DNA of 64,000 nucleotides, taken from Symbiodinium natans (taxonomy: Eukaryota > Sar > Dinophyceae > Suessiales > Symbiodiniaceae). Below, one piece after another: positions 9,271 to 19,846 of the stretch. The notes under the pieces are model-generated. The model was given only the letters and a program-made list of their open reading frames with translations. It did no database searches and was not told the origin of the DNA. The position numbers were made by a program, and so were the translations under genes. The stretch covers positions 75,001-139,000 of the forward strand of contig CAJNDS010002702.1 in the NCBI GenBank assembly GCA_905221605.1. The letters run 5' to 3'. Each line of letters opens with the position of its first letter. Positions within the stretch are counted from its first letter, which is position 1.

Positions 9271-12200
9271 GGGGGGGGGGGGGGGGGGGGGGGGGTGTGG
9301 GTGGGGGGGGGGGGGGGGGGGTGGGGGGGGGTCCCTACCACGCAAAGCCCTACAACCTTGAGCCCTCAGGCCCTTGAGCCCATCAGCCCCGAACCCTAAA
9401 CCCTAACCCCCTCCCCCCCCTTTCAGCCACAAAGCGATGAGGTCAAAACCAACATGTTCGTTCAGGCGGACCAGGCCCTCCTCCGGGATTTGGGGGAAAC
9501 CCTCAGAGCCCTAACAGCTTGACACCCTGAATGTCTGCGCCCTGAACCTTGAACGGGGCGCCCTGTGAAAGGGTTTAGGGTTTAGGGTTTATGTAGGGCT
9601 TAGGGTTTAGGGTTTAGGGTTCAGGGCTTGCTTAAAATGACGGGGTGGCATTGGGGTCTTGTTTGTCGTATTTTCCTGGGAAATTTATAATGCCAACAAG
9701 CGCCCATTGTTGAGGCTAAATCCTCAAGCCCCAAACATCCCCGAACCCTAAACCCAAACGCCCAACCCTACACTCTACAACCGAAACCCCAAAACCCCCT
9801 GAAAGCCTTGAGACGACACCCTAAACCCAAAAGCCCTTGCCAAGTCCCACGCCCTACACCCACAGCCCCAAAACCCCAAAACCCCAAAACCCTAAAACCC
9901 TAAAACCCTAGAACTCTAAAACCTTAAAACCCTAAGACCCTAAGACCCTAAAACCCCAAAACCCCCAAACCCCAAAATCCCAAAACCCCTAAAACCCCAA
10001 AACCCCAAAACCCTAAAACCCTAAAACCCCTAGGACCCAAAAACCCTGAACCCTAAAACCCTAAACCCTAAACCCTAAACCCTAAACCCTAAACCCAAAC
10101 CCCTAAACCCTAAACCCTAAACCCTAAACCCTAAACCCTAAACCCTAAACCCTAAACCCTAAACCCTAAACCCTAAACCCTAAACCCTAAACCCTAAACC
10201 TGGAGGACAAAGACGGCAGGGTCAGCTTCGATGAAGCAAAGGCCCTGATCTGCAAGTCACTGCGGTGCAGCAGCCTCAGCTCAACTCTGCGGTGTAGGGT
10301 TTAGGGTTTAGGGTTTAGGGTTTGGGGTTTAGGGTTTAGGGTTTAGGGTTTGGGGTTTGGGGTTTAGGGTTTAGGGTTTGGGGTTTGGGGTTTAGGGTTT
10401 AGGGGTTTAGGGTTGGGAGGGGGGGGGGTTGACTTGAGGTGCAGGGTTTGGGGTTTCGGGTCAGAGTCAAGGGTTTGAGGTTTAAGGGTCAAGCGGGTTT
10501 AGGGTTTAAGAGGTTAGGGGGGTTTAGGGTTTGAAAGCTTAGGGTTTAAGGGTTTAGGGTGGTTTCGGGTTGAAGGCTTAAGGGGTTTGGGGTTTAACCG
10601 GGGTACGCCGGATACGCCAGCCCCCTCACACCCTCCTCTTCATTTTGTCATGTCCGCTGGTTGTCCTGTGGTTGAACCACAGAACCAAGAAGCACATGAA
10701 ATATCGCCCCCGTGGGCTCGAGCAAGCTGTTATGCAGCATATGCCTGTGTGTTGAGGTGCAGCCGACCTCACGAAAGCCCCGCAGCCAACACAAGAAGAA
10801 GTTCGCCAGGTTCTCAGAACCTCACACACTCAGCAAGTTTGTGGGGGAGCTGGTGGGGAGTTTCTTGGGGGTTTCTGGGCCGAGGCCAAGCGTTTGATGC
10901 GCACGACACGCTTGTTGAAGGCCCGTCCATCTTCCAGAGTTTAACAGAAGGTTCACTCTGGGTTTAGGGTTTAGGGTTTAGGGTTTAGGGTAAACGCAAG
11001 CCCTGTCAGGAAGAGGACGAATGGGAGTCGGCGAGCACAGATCCCAGCCTTGCAGTACCCCTTGACCCCTAAACCCTAAACCCTAAACCCTAAACCCTAA
11101 ACCCTAAACCCTAAACCCTAAACCCTAAACCCTAAACCTAAACCCTAAACCCTAAACCCTAAACCCTAAACCCTAAACCCTAAACCCTAAACCCTAAACC
11201 CTAAACCCTAAACCCTAAACCCTAAACCCTAAACCCTAAACCCTAAACCCTAAACCATTCATGTAGTTGCCGCCCAGTCCCTAGCGATCCCCAGCGGCAT
11301 TTGCTCGTGAGAAGGTTCGTGAATCTGGCTCGCTACCTTCAAGCCAGATCCTCGGGCATGTGTGGACTCTTGAATGACTGAGAACCCCAGCCGCCCCTAA
11401 ACCCCTGAACCCTGTGATAAACCCTAGATCCTAAACCCTATCCCTTAAACTCTAAATCCCCGAAAAGGAGTGAAGGGTTGTTAAAAAAAGAAAACTCTAA
11501 ATCCAAGCGCCAGAGCCCCAAGGGGGCTTGGGGGGGGCCAGACGCGAGGTCATCGTGGCCGAAGCGATGCTTCCTTTCAGCAAGGCCAGTCTGTTAGTCT
11601 CTGTGTGTGTGTGTGTGTGTGTGTTCTGTATGCGTGTGTCTTTCATGTCACGCGCTCTCTCTGCCAGGTAGTAACAGGTTAGGGACAAGTCCATCCTGGT
11701 TTCACTGAGCGGCGGGCCCCTTTCTTGCAGCGTCAGAAGAGTGCAGGCCAACAGCTGCGATGGTCTCTAGATGTCGCGATGAGTAGGATGAAGGCAGCGG
11801 ACTGCTCCTGTTAGCGAAGACATAGAAGCTTGGCACAAGACATGACGTGCTGTTCTGCCAGCGGTGCTGTGGCTCTGTTGCGAGACTGTTTCAAGGTGGG
11901 CCTGGTAGCAGGACAGGGAAACTTCAAAGCAAAGCATTCGGTGCCTCCTGCCTGGTCAACCCGCGCAGATCCAACAATTAGGCAGCCGAGAGCTGCTCTC
12001 GTTGTGGCTGCGAAGCTTGCACAGGGTGCCCAGCGTGAGCTCAGCTGCTCTGGAAACCAGCTGCCAGCTGATGCCGCAAGCCCTACAAACTTTCGGGTTC
12101 TTAGTAGGGAAGTCGGGAGCTAGGTACCTCATGGATTCTATCTCCCCTATCTTGCCCTTTGAGTTCGACTGCGTTCCCCAAATCCCTACGAAGAACCAGC

Positions 12201-14220
12201 AAGCTTCAGGCCCCTGCAAGATCATGCAAGATCCCGTTTCTTGAGCTGGGCCGCGTCTGGAAAAGAAGATCTGGGGGGCAGGAAAGGGTTTCGGGTTCAA
12301 AGCCCTATATACCCGAAGCCTCCACCCCCGTACACCCCATAATTACTCGGAACCCTATATGCACAAGCACTCTAAACCCCAGATCCTCCCTCAAACCCTA
12401 AACCCTAAACCCTAAACCCCAAACCCTAAACCTTAAACCCTAAACCCTAAAGCCTAAACCCCTAACCCCTAAACCCTAAACCCTAAACCCTAAACCCCAA
12501 AACCCAAAACCCTAAACCCTAAACCCCCCAATTGCGGCAGGCACTCCAGGCCCTGCTCAAGAGGATCCAGCGGGATCGCGGTGAGCAGATCAGGAGCCTC
12601 AGAGAAGTCCAGTTGTGTGAGGGCTTCGAGGGTTGAGAGATCAGGGGTTTAGGGTTTAGGGTTTAGGGTTTCGAGGGTTGAGAGATCAGGGGTTTAGGGT
12701 TTAGGGTTTAGGGTTTAGGGGGATTCGGAGGCTTAGTGCCCGCCCAGGGTTGAGGGTTGAGGGTTTGAGGACTTGGCCTCTAACCCCTAAACTCTCAACC
12801 CTAAACCCTAAACCCTCAACCCTAAACCTTCAACCCTCAACCCTCATCCCCGAACCGAACCCCGAACCTTCAGTTTTTTGAGTCTGAGACGTCGAGCTGC
12901 AGGCACCGGCAGCTGGATTCCCAGCGCCTGATCCAAAGGAACAAGAACCTGAAGGCCCGATGTACATTTATGGGGTTCCCCTGTCGAGTTTTAGGTCACT
13001 GGTGCGCGCTTTGGGCTTAGGGAGCTATCTTCAGGGTATTCTGCAGAAAAATCCGAATCTGCAAAGCTTGGGCCACGGGCCGTACACCGCAGCCCCCCGC
13101 CCCCCCCCCAGAGGCCGGCCCACGAACCCTGCAACCCCAAGCAAAAAAGGGAGGTCCTAGTTAAAGGAGCAGCTCTGCTAAACCCTGACTGGGAGGTTCG
13201 GGGTACTTATTAACCCAATAATAACTGTACTTATAACCCACTTATAACCATATTAGTGCGCTTAAGGACCTTCTAAGTGGGTTAGAAGTGCAGCTATATC
13301 TAGGTTATAAGTACCATGAACCTCCAAGAAACCTTAAACCCGTGAACCCTAACTTTTCTAGGCCGACCTGTACAAGAAGCAGCACCTCGAATTCCAGAGG
13401 GCTGAGGCAGCCATCAGGTCCATCATGCGGACGACTTGGCGATCATTGCGATGGTTCTTTGTGGGCAGTTCTCTAAAAAAGGGTTCAGGGTTTAGGGTTT
13501 AGGGTTTAGGGTTTAGGGTTTAGGGCGGGCCCCCTATATCCCCCGAACACGAGCCCTTGTTTAGAGAACTGCCCTCTTGTTGTTTGGGATTAGAGTTCAG
13601 TGTTGTTATCGTTGTGGTGATGCCAGTACTGCTAGAAACCCTGAACCCTGAACCCTACTCCCCAAACCCTACTCTTGAGGTCTCAACCGGAACATGCACA
13701 AAGACTGCTGGATGAGCACGATCCTGCCTCGGTAGCAAGGTGGGCGCCCTTTCTGGGGTGGATTGCAGCGGAGTCCTACACCCTAAACTGCAGCCCAAAA
13801 CCCTAAACCCTAAACCCTAAACCCTAAACCCTCAACCCTAAACCCTAAACCCTAAACCCAAGGTCCTGGAGTAGGGATCTGGGGTCGAAAAAGCTTATGG
13901 CTTAGGGTTCGGGAGGGATGGTGCAGGAGTGCGGCCATGGGGGAACTTCCGGCCCTTGGTCGGATCAAGTGGAAGGCCAGGTCAGATTTCGGAAAGCTGG
14001 TCTCTTGTATTCCCCTTTATTCGATTACTCTGTTCTCACAATAGTATATTACGATAAAACTCTATTATAAGAATGCTATATTACGATCTTACAATATTCT
14101 AGTTTTGCTTTCTGACCAAATTACTAGATTTCTATATTGTTTTCTTTCTTGCAGGGCCCGTGCCTGCCAGAGAACTACATGCCGCCGGGCGGGATCTCGA
14201 AGGGCTTAGTGGCATCCTGA
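7331..14220 (+). CDS. Multi-exon gene with EF-hand and coiled-coil exons (model incomplete)
   Basis: A series of short plus-strand exons separated by telomere repeats and introner-like elements; I cannot prove they belong to one gene. Clear coding stretches lie at about 7331-7427, 8128-8299 (motif KYNDFISYLW, like the exit helix of an EF-hand), 8538-8603, 8703-8812, 8866-9049, 9427-9505, 10206-10279, 10755-10840, 12540-12620, 12873-12958, 13365-13440 (ADLYKKQHLEFQRAEAAIRS, coiled-coil type) and 13682-13760. The exon at 10206 encodes DKDGRVSFDE, matching positions 3-12 of a calcium-binding EF-hand loop. The last exon (14155-14220) follows a CTTGCAG acceptor and ends GISKGLVAS then TGA. A calcium-binding scaffold is inferred; no catalytic domain was recognised. 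Confidence 0.5.
7620..7658. repeat. Interstitial telomere-type repeat, CCCTAAA strand
   Basis: About five CCCTAAA units between GTGGTGTGATG microsatellite DNA (7440-7590) and an exon-like stretch. Confidence 0.9.
7778..7873. repeat. Interstitial telomere-type repeat, TTTAGGG strand
   Basis: About 12 units, including TTTGGGG and TTAGGGTT variants, lying in a presumed intron. Confidence 0.9.
8453..8520. repeat. Interstitial telomere-type repeat, TTTAGGG strand
   Basis: Nine near-perfect TTTAGGG units starting exactly where an exon-like stretch ends (CGCTTCTTG then GTTTAGGG), so the repeat itself supplies a GT donor. Confidence 0.9.
8606..8702. mobile_element. Introner-like element, family C (degenerate)
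   Basis: Contains GGGGTACCCTTTTGGGGTCC, CATCCTACTATGTGGGG and TGAGGGGTCCC, arranged as in the family C elements further right, and separates two coding stretches. Its ends are too worn to fix. Confidence 0.5.
9200..9332. repeat. Poly-G tract of about 130 bases
   Basis: An almost pure run of G broken by a few T. It begins within TTCCTGTTGGGGG and ends before TCCCTACCACG. It would form G-quadruplexes and is a likely site of assembly length error. Glycine- or proline-only frames here are not genes. Confidence 0.9.
9575..9628. repeat. Interstitial telomere-type repeat, TTTAGGG strand
   Basis: About seven units following a stretch with exon-like coding potential. Confidence 0.9.
9740..10200. repeat. 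Large interstitial telomere-type block, CCCTAAA strand
   Basis: The left 300 bases are degenerate (CCCCAAAA, CCCTAAAA, CCCTAAGA); the right 120 bases are nearly perfect CCCTAAA. It ends at CTGGAG, after which the EF-hand exon starts in frame, so the block lies in an intron. The gradient from worn to perfect units suggests expansion at one end. Confidence 0.92.
10292..10418. repeat. Interstitial telomere-type repeat, TTTAGGG strand
   Basis: About 17 units with TTTGGGG variants, just after the EF-hand exon. This exon thus sits between two telomere-type blocks in opposite orientation. Confidence 0.92.
10960..10994. repeat. Interstitial telomere-type repeat, TTTAGGG strand
   Basis: Four to five perfect units. 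Confidence 0.9.
11067..11256. repeat. Interstitial telomere-type repeat, CCCTAAA strand
   Basis: About 27 nearly perfect units, one of the longest and cleanest blocks in the window. The following 11260-12390 region has a GT microsatellite near 11600 and no exon I can support with confidence. Confidence 0.95.
12391..12530. repeat. Interstitial telomere-type repeat, CCCTAAA strand
   Basis: About 19 units with CCCCTAA variants, ending just before CAATTGCGGCAG, an acceptor for a coiled-coil exon. Confidence 0.92.
12625..12722. repeat. Telomere-type repeats within a duplicated 44-bp unit
   Basis: A 23-bp segment beginning TTCGAGGGTTGAGAG occurs at 12625-12647 and again at 12669-12691, each copy followed by TTTAGGG repeats. 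The three repeats between them are thus bracketed by perfect direct repeats. Confidence 0.9.
13190..13328. mobile_element. Introner-like palindromic element, family B
   Basis: Starts GGAGGTTCGGGGTACTT and ends AAGTACCATGAACCTCC, its inverted complement. Inside are TAACTGTACTTATAACCCAC and GGGTTAGAAGTGCAGCTATA, again inverted. It lies between exons of the EF-hand/coiled-coil gene. Confidence 0.8.
13476..13526. repeat. Interstitial telomere-type repeat, TTTAGGG strand
   Basis: Seven units. Confidence 0.9.
13797..13861. repeat. Interstitial telomere-type repeat, CCCTAAA strand
   Basis: Nine units in an intron of the same gene. Confidence 0.9.
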
Positions 14221-14292
14221 GAACCAGGGTCACAGGTAGCAGCAGACGTCTCCTGTGCGCTCGCAAGTATCGCTCTTCGAGCCAAGGTGAAG

Positions 14293-15164
14293 TCAAAGAC
14301 GACGCCGCGGGACGAAAGGCACAGCATATTGACGCAGCATATGCGGAGCGAAGGGCTGGTGATGAGGGCTTGGGGCAGAATATGAATGCAAGTTGTATCG
14401 CATTCGGGTGCCGAAGGGCCCAATGTATCCCGTATGCCAATCTTGCTGAACATGCTCTTGCCGCCCAGCAGGCAGACGATGCAAACCAGTGCAGGGGCTG
14501 CCAGTGATACCGCGTAGTACCTTGGCAAATGTGTGCCTAAGCTACTGATGTATTAAAGCACTAACCTGAGAAGCACGGAGTCCGAGCTTGCAACATGCCT
14601 GGTTGTGGCGCACGTCCAAGCGAATCGACAGCTCGTGCCAAAATTGGGCCAACGGCTTGAAAGGTTTCACCGTGTCACCTGTCACACAGTCAGTTGCCTC
14701 CTCAATTGCCACTCCCCCGAATCGCGCGGAAGCCCCCATGGCTAACGCAATGCCCACTGACAGCCCGGCAAAGCTGGGTTGTGAATCTGGGAGTGGAGCT
14801 GTGCCATGCAAACTTGCGGAGCGCAGCCCTGCTCCCAGTATGTTCTTTACCGTAGTAGTATTGGGCTTCTCGCCGCGTTGCAGTTCTGGTGGCAAGTCGT
14901 GCTTTGCTACGAAGTCAGATCCGTCTTTCTGTAGTCGGTAATCTGAAGTCTGCTCGAATTGTTGCTCCTTGGCTCCTATCTTTCAGACAGACCGTTAAGG
15001 CATCGGAGGAAGGAAAGATGCAGCTTTCAGCCCGAGAATTGGGACGCAGCTGATGCTGCACTCAGGAAAGTTCCCAGGTTTGTGTTGAGCTTGCCGAGAT
15101 GCAGCATGCGCTCTGGCTCAGTGGGAATGCGCGGTGGTATTCTGGGCACCATGGACAGCTTCAT
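14293..15164 (-). CDS. Minus-strand three-exon gene, unknown function
   Basis: Three exons fit together in phase: 15164-15032 (ATG start), 14942-14566 and 14520-14293 (TGA), totalling 738 bases or 245 codons plus stop. Intron 1 uses a GC donor (TTCTCGG then GCTGAAAG) and a TTCAG acceptor; intron 2 is only 45 bases, with GTTAGT donor and CCAAG acceptor. The protein starts MKLSMVPRIPPRIPTEPERM and ends in an Arg-rich, aromatic tail (HMLRQYAVPFVPRRRL). No family was recognised, and no signal peptide or clear membrane segment is present. The central part (GIALAMGASARFGGVAIEE) is mildly hydrophobic. It is convergent with the gene ending at 14220 and divergent from the exons beginning near 15275. 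It carries no telomere repeat or introner, unlike its neighbours. Confidence 0.72.
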
Positions 15165-15274
15165 GCTCCCACAAAATACACACAGAACTGTATTTAGCAG
15201 ATGGTCTATCTCAGTAGATCTTCAGCATCGTTGCTTTACAACTGGAATTGTTGACACGTTGTGAACGATTGCAC

Positions 15275-17330
15275 ATGGCCGGGCGAGTCGCAGCTCATGT
15301 TGGCACGAGCCTGGTTGCTGTGTGTAGGACAAGGATCGCCTTCATCTGCCTGACTGCCCAGGCAGGGGGCGACCTCTGCGAGCACAGGGTGCAGGACGAC
15401 TCTCGGAATTCCGGGCACATGTCACAACTTTTGAATCATAACAGTTATAGATTCACGGTTAACTACCATGTTCCAACGGAGCATCAGAAGTTTCGTTTCG
15501 TCACAAGCCTTGCTAGGAGGATCGCTTCGATTTTCGGTCCGGTGTCGATGTGCTCAAGGCCTCGACATCGGAGTCACCAGAGTCCCTTGAGCGTCGAGCT
15601 GCTCTCCCCCCTAAATACTAAATCCTAAACCCTAAACCCTAAACCCTAAACCCTCAACCCTAAACCCTGAGCCCTGAACCCTAGTCCCAGGCCTTTCCGG
15701 CCTCCATCGGTAGCAGCTTCGAGTCCATCGGAGGCTCCTCAAAGGGGGCTTCGCGGGTTCTTCAAGCGAGGACGCACTGACGCTCTGATCGGAGGCCATG
15801 GGGCACGGCAGCACGGAGCCCACGCAGAGAGGCTACGCCCACGAATGGCGCCGACCCGAAATGGACTCCTCGGCCCAATGCAGGCTGTTGGTGTGCCCCC
15901 TCTTGCTAGGTTGGGCGACGGAGAGAGCAGACGAGAGATGATGAAGCACATGCAGGGGCCCAAGCAAACTTGAAAGAGATTCCGGCGCCAAGGCCAAAGT
16001 CCGAAAAGCACCCTTTCTTCATTTGCTTCGCGTGCCCCCCCCCCCCTTCTTCCCCTTGCTGAACAGTTGAGCTTTGAACCTGATCTTGGTCCTCTTAAGA
16101 TGGTCAGCAAGACTTCACAGAGGAACCCCCGGAGCAAAACAGAGTCTGATGTCTCCCTCAGGGACGTGCAGAAGGATGCTTTCGATGCCCTCGAGCCTCC
16201 CTCGCGGCCGGAGCCACTGTTTTCATACGACCCAAACCCCAAACCCAAAACCCCAAACCCCAAACCCTAAACCCCCGAACCCTAAGCCCTAAAGCCCTAA
16301 AGCCCTAAAGCCCTAAAACCCTAAATCCCTAAAACCTTAAACCCTAAACCCTAAACCCCGAACGGGACCTTTGGCAGAATGCCGGTGGCAGAGGCCTCCA
16401 ATGCCAACCTTTGGTGGCAGAGTCTCCGTGCAGGCCCAGGGCGCTCTCCCAAATCGAGGGGCAAACAATTAGGGATCGCCGCTCTTGCAGGGTCTTCTAG
16501 AGGGTTAGGGTTTAGGGTTTAGGGTTGAGGGTTTGGAGCAGGTTCGGTTTGGGGTCCGCTCCTCGGAAAAAGGGCGGCCGTGGTGGCTTGCACTGTTTTT
16601 GGGGACGCCAGCATACAGCAAAAGGTTCCCCCACAGCTAGAACCATGACATGTGCTGGTCGCTATGAATATCTCCAGATACGTATATGTATAGATATATG
16701 CATAGATTAGATATATGTAGATATATGTATAGATATATGACAGATTTCTGTATTGGGTATGTATGTACTGGTATCTACTCTCTTGGAGGTGCCTTCGCGG
16801 CCTCAGCCACCTCTTCCGGAAGACACAGACACTTCCAGTGGCAGGGGCCCATGGTAGCTGCGGGATTCCGTGGGTTTAGGGTTTAGGGTTCAGGGTCTAG
16901 GGTTTAGGGTTTAGGGTTCCCAAAGCTACGTGGGAGCCCATCTTGCGTCGGCTGATCAGGTGATGAGATCTGTTTCTCTGGAAATCCACTGTCTGGTCCT
17001 CATCGACTTCTCCATGGACAGCAGTCCGGCGATCTGCTGACTTGCTGTGAGGTTGGCTACCGAGCAAGCGGACACTGCGCTCAAGGCAGCTTGCAACCGT
17101 AGTGGTGAAGAGCGAAGCACTGGGTGGACTTCAGGACTTCGGGGATTCAACAAGTATAGGGCCTAGGGGACCTGCTCTTCGACCGTGTGATCGTCCTTCC
17201 TGGTCAGATTTCAGAAGTCGCCCTGCGATGCCCTGCATCCCGCTGGAGCTTTCCAGCCTGCAGCGTCTGACACAGGTCTCCTCCAGCTCTTCAAGAGAGA
17301 TGCAGGATGGCCCCTTAGCCTCTTAGACGA
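15275..17330 (+). CDS. Plus-strand multi-exon gene, unknown function (model incomplete)
   Basis: A possible start is the ATG at 15275 (MAGRVAAHVGTSLVAV). Well-supported exons are 15691 to about 15957 (after a GTCCCAG acceptor; ends SRREMMKHMQ), about 16067-16215 (EPDLGPLKMVSKTSQRNPRS, charged) and about 16365-16490 (GRMPVAEASNANLWWQSLRA). Weaker ones lie at about 16790-16872 and 16920-17035. Telomere repeats separate them at 15614-15683, 16223-16360, 16505-16535 and 16872-16918. No domain was recognised; the residue mix is low-complexity and basic. The extent and grouping of the exons are inference. Confidence 0.4.
15614..15683. repeat. Interstitial telomere-type repeat, CCCTAAA strand
   Basis: Nine units ending at CTAGTCCCAG, the acceptor of the long exon at 15691. 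Confidence 0.9.
16230..16362. repeat. Interstitial telomere-type repeat, CCCTAAA strand, with CCCTAAAG variants
   Basis: Mixed CCCCAAA and four homogeneous CCCTAAAG units, showing local homogenisation of a variant. Confidence 0.9.
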
Positions 17331-17596
17331 AAGCTTGACAAGTCTGTGTGGCTCTTGCAGTGTGTGGCCTGTGTTTGCAGGAGGCCGTCAGGAGCCCAGA
17401 GCCGTCCAAGGCTCGTGTTGCTTCGTGCCTTTTTTCGGCCCTTCCTCGACCGGGGTAGCTGAGATTCTAAGCAGCGCGTAGCTAAGACACTGAGAAGAGG
17501 AGGCGCGCCTGGCGGCTGCCCGCGCGCACATGCAGACCTTGGGATGCTCCAAGAAGGAACGCAAGGCTGCGCCGATAGGTAGTGCAGTAGAGAGAC

Positions 17597-19672
17597 ATGG
17601 ACGTGAACAAAGGGGCAAACAGTCAGGGTGTCAGAAGCCTCGGACAGGACCCACAACCAGCCGCTGCTGACGGGAACAAGGGTTCTCCGAAGGTTGAGCT
17701 GCGGGAGCTTCGGGTAGAGCTTGGAAGCAGTGGCCTCAGCGGCCCCAGTGGCCCAGACGTTTCGATGCTTCCCCCCAGCGTCTTCAAGAAGACGGAGATT
17801 CCAATGCCTTCGGCTGCCAGAGACCTTGATCCTTCGGGGTCCGAGAGCGAGGCTAGTGACGGGGAGTCTCAGGCCGAGTGCCGTAGCTGGTGGGCACAGT
17901 TCTTCCGTTTGAGATGCCTTCAAACACCTGGAGCCGCCAGCCTCTGCGTGTCTTTGGCGCGGATGGGGTTGCAAGATGCAGACCTCCCGTCGGTGACGGC
18001 CAGCCTCGACCGACTACTCGAAGACCTTCGCGGGGAACGGCTCGATGCCCTTGCCGAAAGCAGTGAGAACCTGCACAGGCCGCCAGTACGCGTTCTGCTC
18101 GAGGTTGACTTCTCAGACAATGGCATCTCGGATTCGGGCGCCGCCTTTCTTTTCCGCTGGCTGCTGCGCCGTCGCAAGGAAGTCCGGTGCCGCATCATCC
18201 GCCTGGCTCGCAACAAGCTGGGGGATGCATCGTTGGAGTGGCTCGCAGCCCTCATCTGCGCCCAGCACTCTGCAATAGAGGAGATGCACCTCGCTCAGAA
18301 TGCCATCACGGCTTCCGGAGCTGCTCAGCTGACACATCTTGTAGGAATCTACACGTGACGCTCTGAGCTTTTCCTGGGGCCCACTGTGGGCAGAGCCTGC
18401 CATCAGCATCTAGCTGAAAGGAGTTGAAAGGGGAATCTGAGAAGTTCGGGCACGCAGTTGCATGACTTGGAAGTGTCTCTCGTTTTGCTTAGGGAACCTG
18501 ACATGGTGCCTCTGAGGCTGGGCAGCTGCTTCTCGCCCTGGCCCTGCATCCCTTTGAGGCCTACCCCTGGCTGGACAAGCGCGGCTTCTTTGCGCCCGCC
18601 TGGGTCAGCCTGGACCAGAACAACGTGCAGGAGGCGGCCGGCTTGCTGGGCCGTCTCAGGCTGCGCGCAGGTCTGAGGGCCGTGTGCACCGATGGCCCGC
18701 AGCGGAAGAACAGCTTCAATGAAGCGCCCCATGTACAGTTGGGTAGCAGCTTCCTGGGTTCTGTGGCCTTGTCGAAGCCTTCGGTCCTGCCTCTGGCCTT
18801 GGAGAAGGTTTGTGCAGGTGGCTCCTGGCCGCCTCTTCCTGAAATGAAGAAGCCACTGCCGCAGCTGCCTCCTACGTCCAGCTCGTCTGCACAGAGTTTT
18901 CGGACGGCGCCGGCGCAGACTTTCCGCAGAGAGCTTCTGGTGGATGAGGAGGAGGGAGCTGGTCTGCAGCTGGAGACTGTGACCCAAGGCCTTAGAATTT
19001 GCGAAATCGCGGAGATTCCTGGCCAACCCGGTCTACATACTGAAGACATCATCGTTGCAGTGGACGGGCTCCCCTTGTGGTGGTCTGCGTGTGAGCACGA
19101 CGTGAAGGAAGCAGACCAGGCGGAAGGGGAGAGTGATGACGACGCCCCAAGTGCCCGATTCAGGGCTCGGTTTCGCCGCGGTGCTCGCTTGGATGTGTTC
19201 CGTCAGAAGGCTCCTGAAGTGCATTTGGTGCAACAGCCGGCCCCGACGGGACTGGGGCGGCGAGCCCGCTTTTGCTGCCCGATCTGTTGGGACTCCTTCG
19301 AAAGGTGGAACGACTGCCTCCAGCATCTGCGTGAACCTGGGCTCTATTGTTGATGAACTCAAGTAACCGAGTATACCATAGTAACGGCCACATATATACA
19401 CACATATTATACAAATAAATAAATAAATAAATATATATATATATATATATCTAGGTATATCTATACATATATATATATACATATCCTACATACTTCGCTA
19501 CACATTTTCACCCATTCTTGGCAACTTACTCTTAAAATTCAACAAAGCCCAGGAGCTGGGGCATGAGCCAGAGCCACCTCCGGACCAGCGGCTCGAGGAG
19601 TCGGCGGCTTGCCTGCGGAGGTGGATGCCGGCGCCTTACACCTCCGAAATGCCTTCGCTTGCCGGTTCGTAG
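17597..19672 (+). CDS. LRR - PDZ-like - zinc-finger protein
   Basis: Exon 1 (17597-18340) starts MDVNKGANSQ, has an acidic low-complexity linker, then ribonuclease-inhibitor-type leucine-rich repeats: EVDFSDNGISDSGAAFL, IIRLARNKLGDASLEWL, EMHLAQNAITASGAAQL. Intron 18341-18516 is GT-AG. Exon 2 (18517-19332) continues LRR-like sequence, then a Pro-rich linker, a PDZ-like segment (GLRICEIAEIPGQPGL...EDIIVAVDGLPL) and a C2HC/C2H2-type finger (CCPICWDSF...CLQHL). A GA donor at 19333 would join exon 3 (19553-19669, ELGHEPEPPPDQRLEE) in frame to a TAG at 19670; without it translation stops at TGA 19351-19353. The domains suggest a scaffold or adaptor. Exon 3 could instead read on into the kinase gene downstream. 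Confidence 0.72.
19400..19485. repeat. AT microsatellite within an intron
   Basis: AAATAAATAAATATATAT tract lying inside the presumed GA-AG intron 19333-19552. Confidence 0.8.
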
Positions 19673-19722
19673 TTTAGGGTTTAGGGTTTAGGGTTTGGGG
19701 TTTGGGGTTTAGGGTTTGGGGT
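19671..19722. repeat. Interstitial telomere-type repeat, TTTAGGG strand
   Basis: Seven units with TTTGGGG variants beginning at GTAGTTTAGGG, so it follows directly on the last codon of the LRR gene or serves as a GT donor. Confidence 0.88.
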
Positions 19723-19846
19723 TTTACCTTCCCCCTACTATAACCCTGCAAGAGATTGTACATAGGGTACCGATTGTCCCTACCTCGTAGCTAAGAAGCA
19801 GCAGCTTAGGGTACCGGGTAGACTCCACAAATTCTCCTGGTCCCTG

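Noticed and set aside
9051-9399. Poly-Gly and poly-Pro open frames
   Set aside because: Products of the G homopolymer.
9740-11256. A true chromosome end
   Set aside because: Telomere-type blocks are interstitial, occur in both orientations and are flanked by coding exons; no terminal array is present.
15739-16263. 174-codon minus-strand open frame
   Set aside because: The plus strand has a better reading (exon 15691 to about 15957 after a proper acceptor), and the minus frame starts inside telomere repeats.
17315-17974. 219-codon minus-strand open frame
   Set aside because: Antisense of the LRR gene's first exon and its upstream region; low-complexity and without domain.
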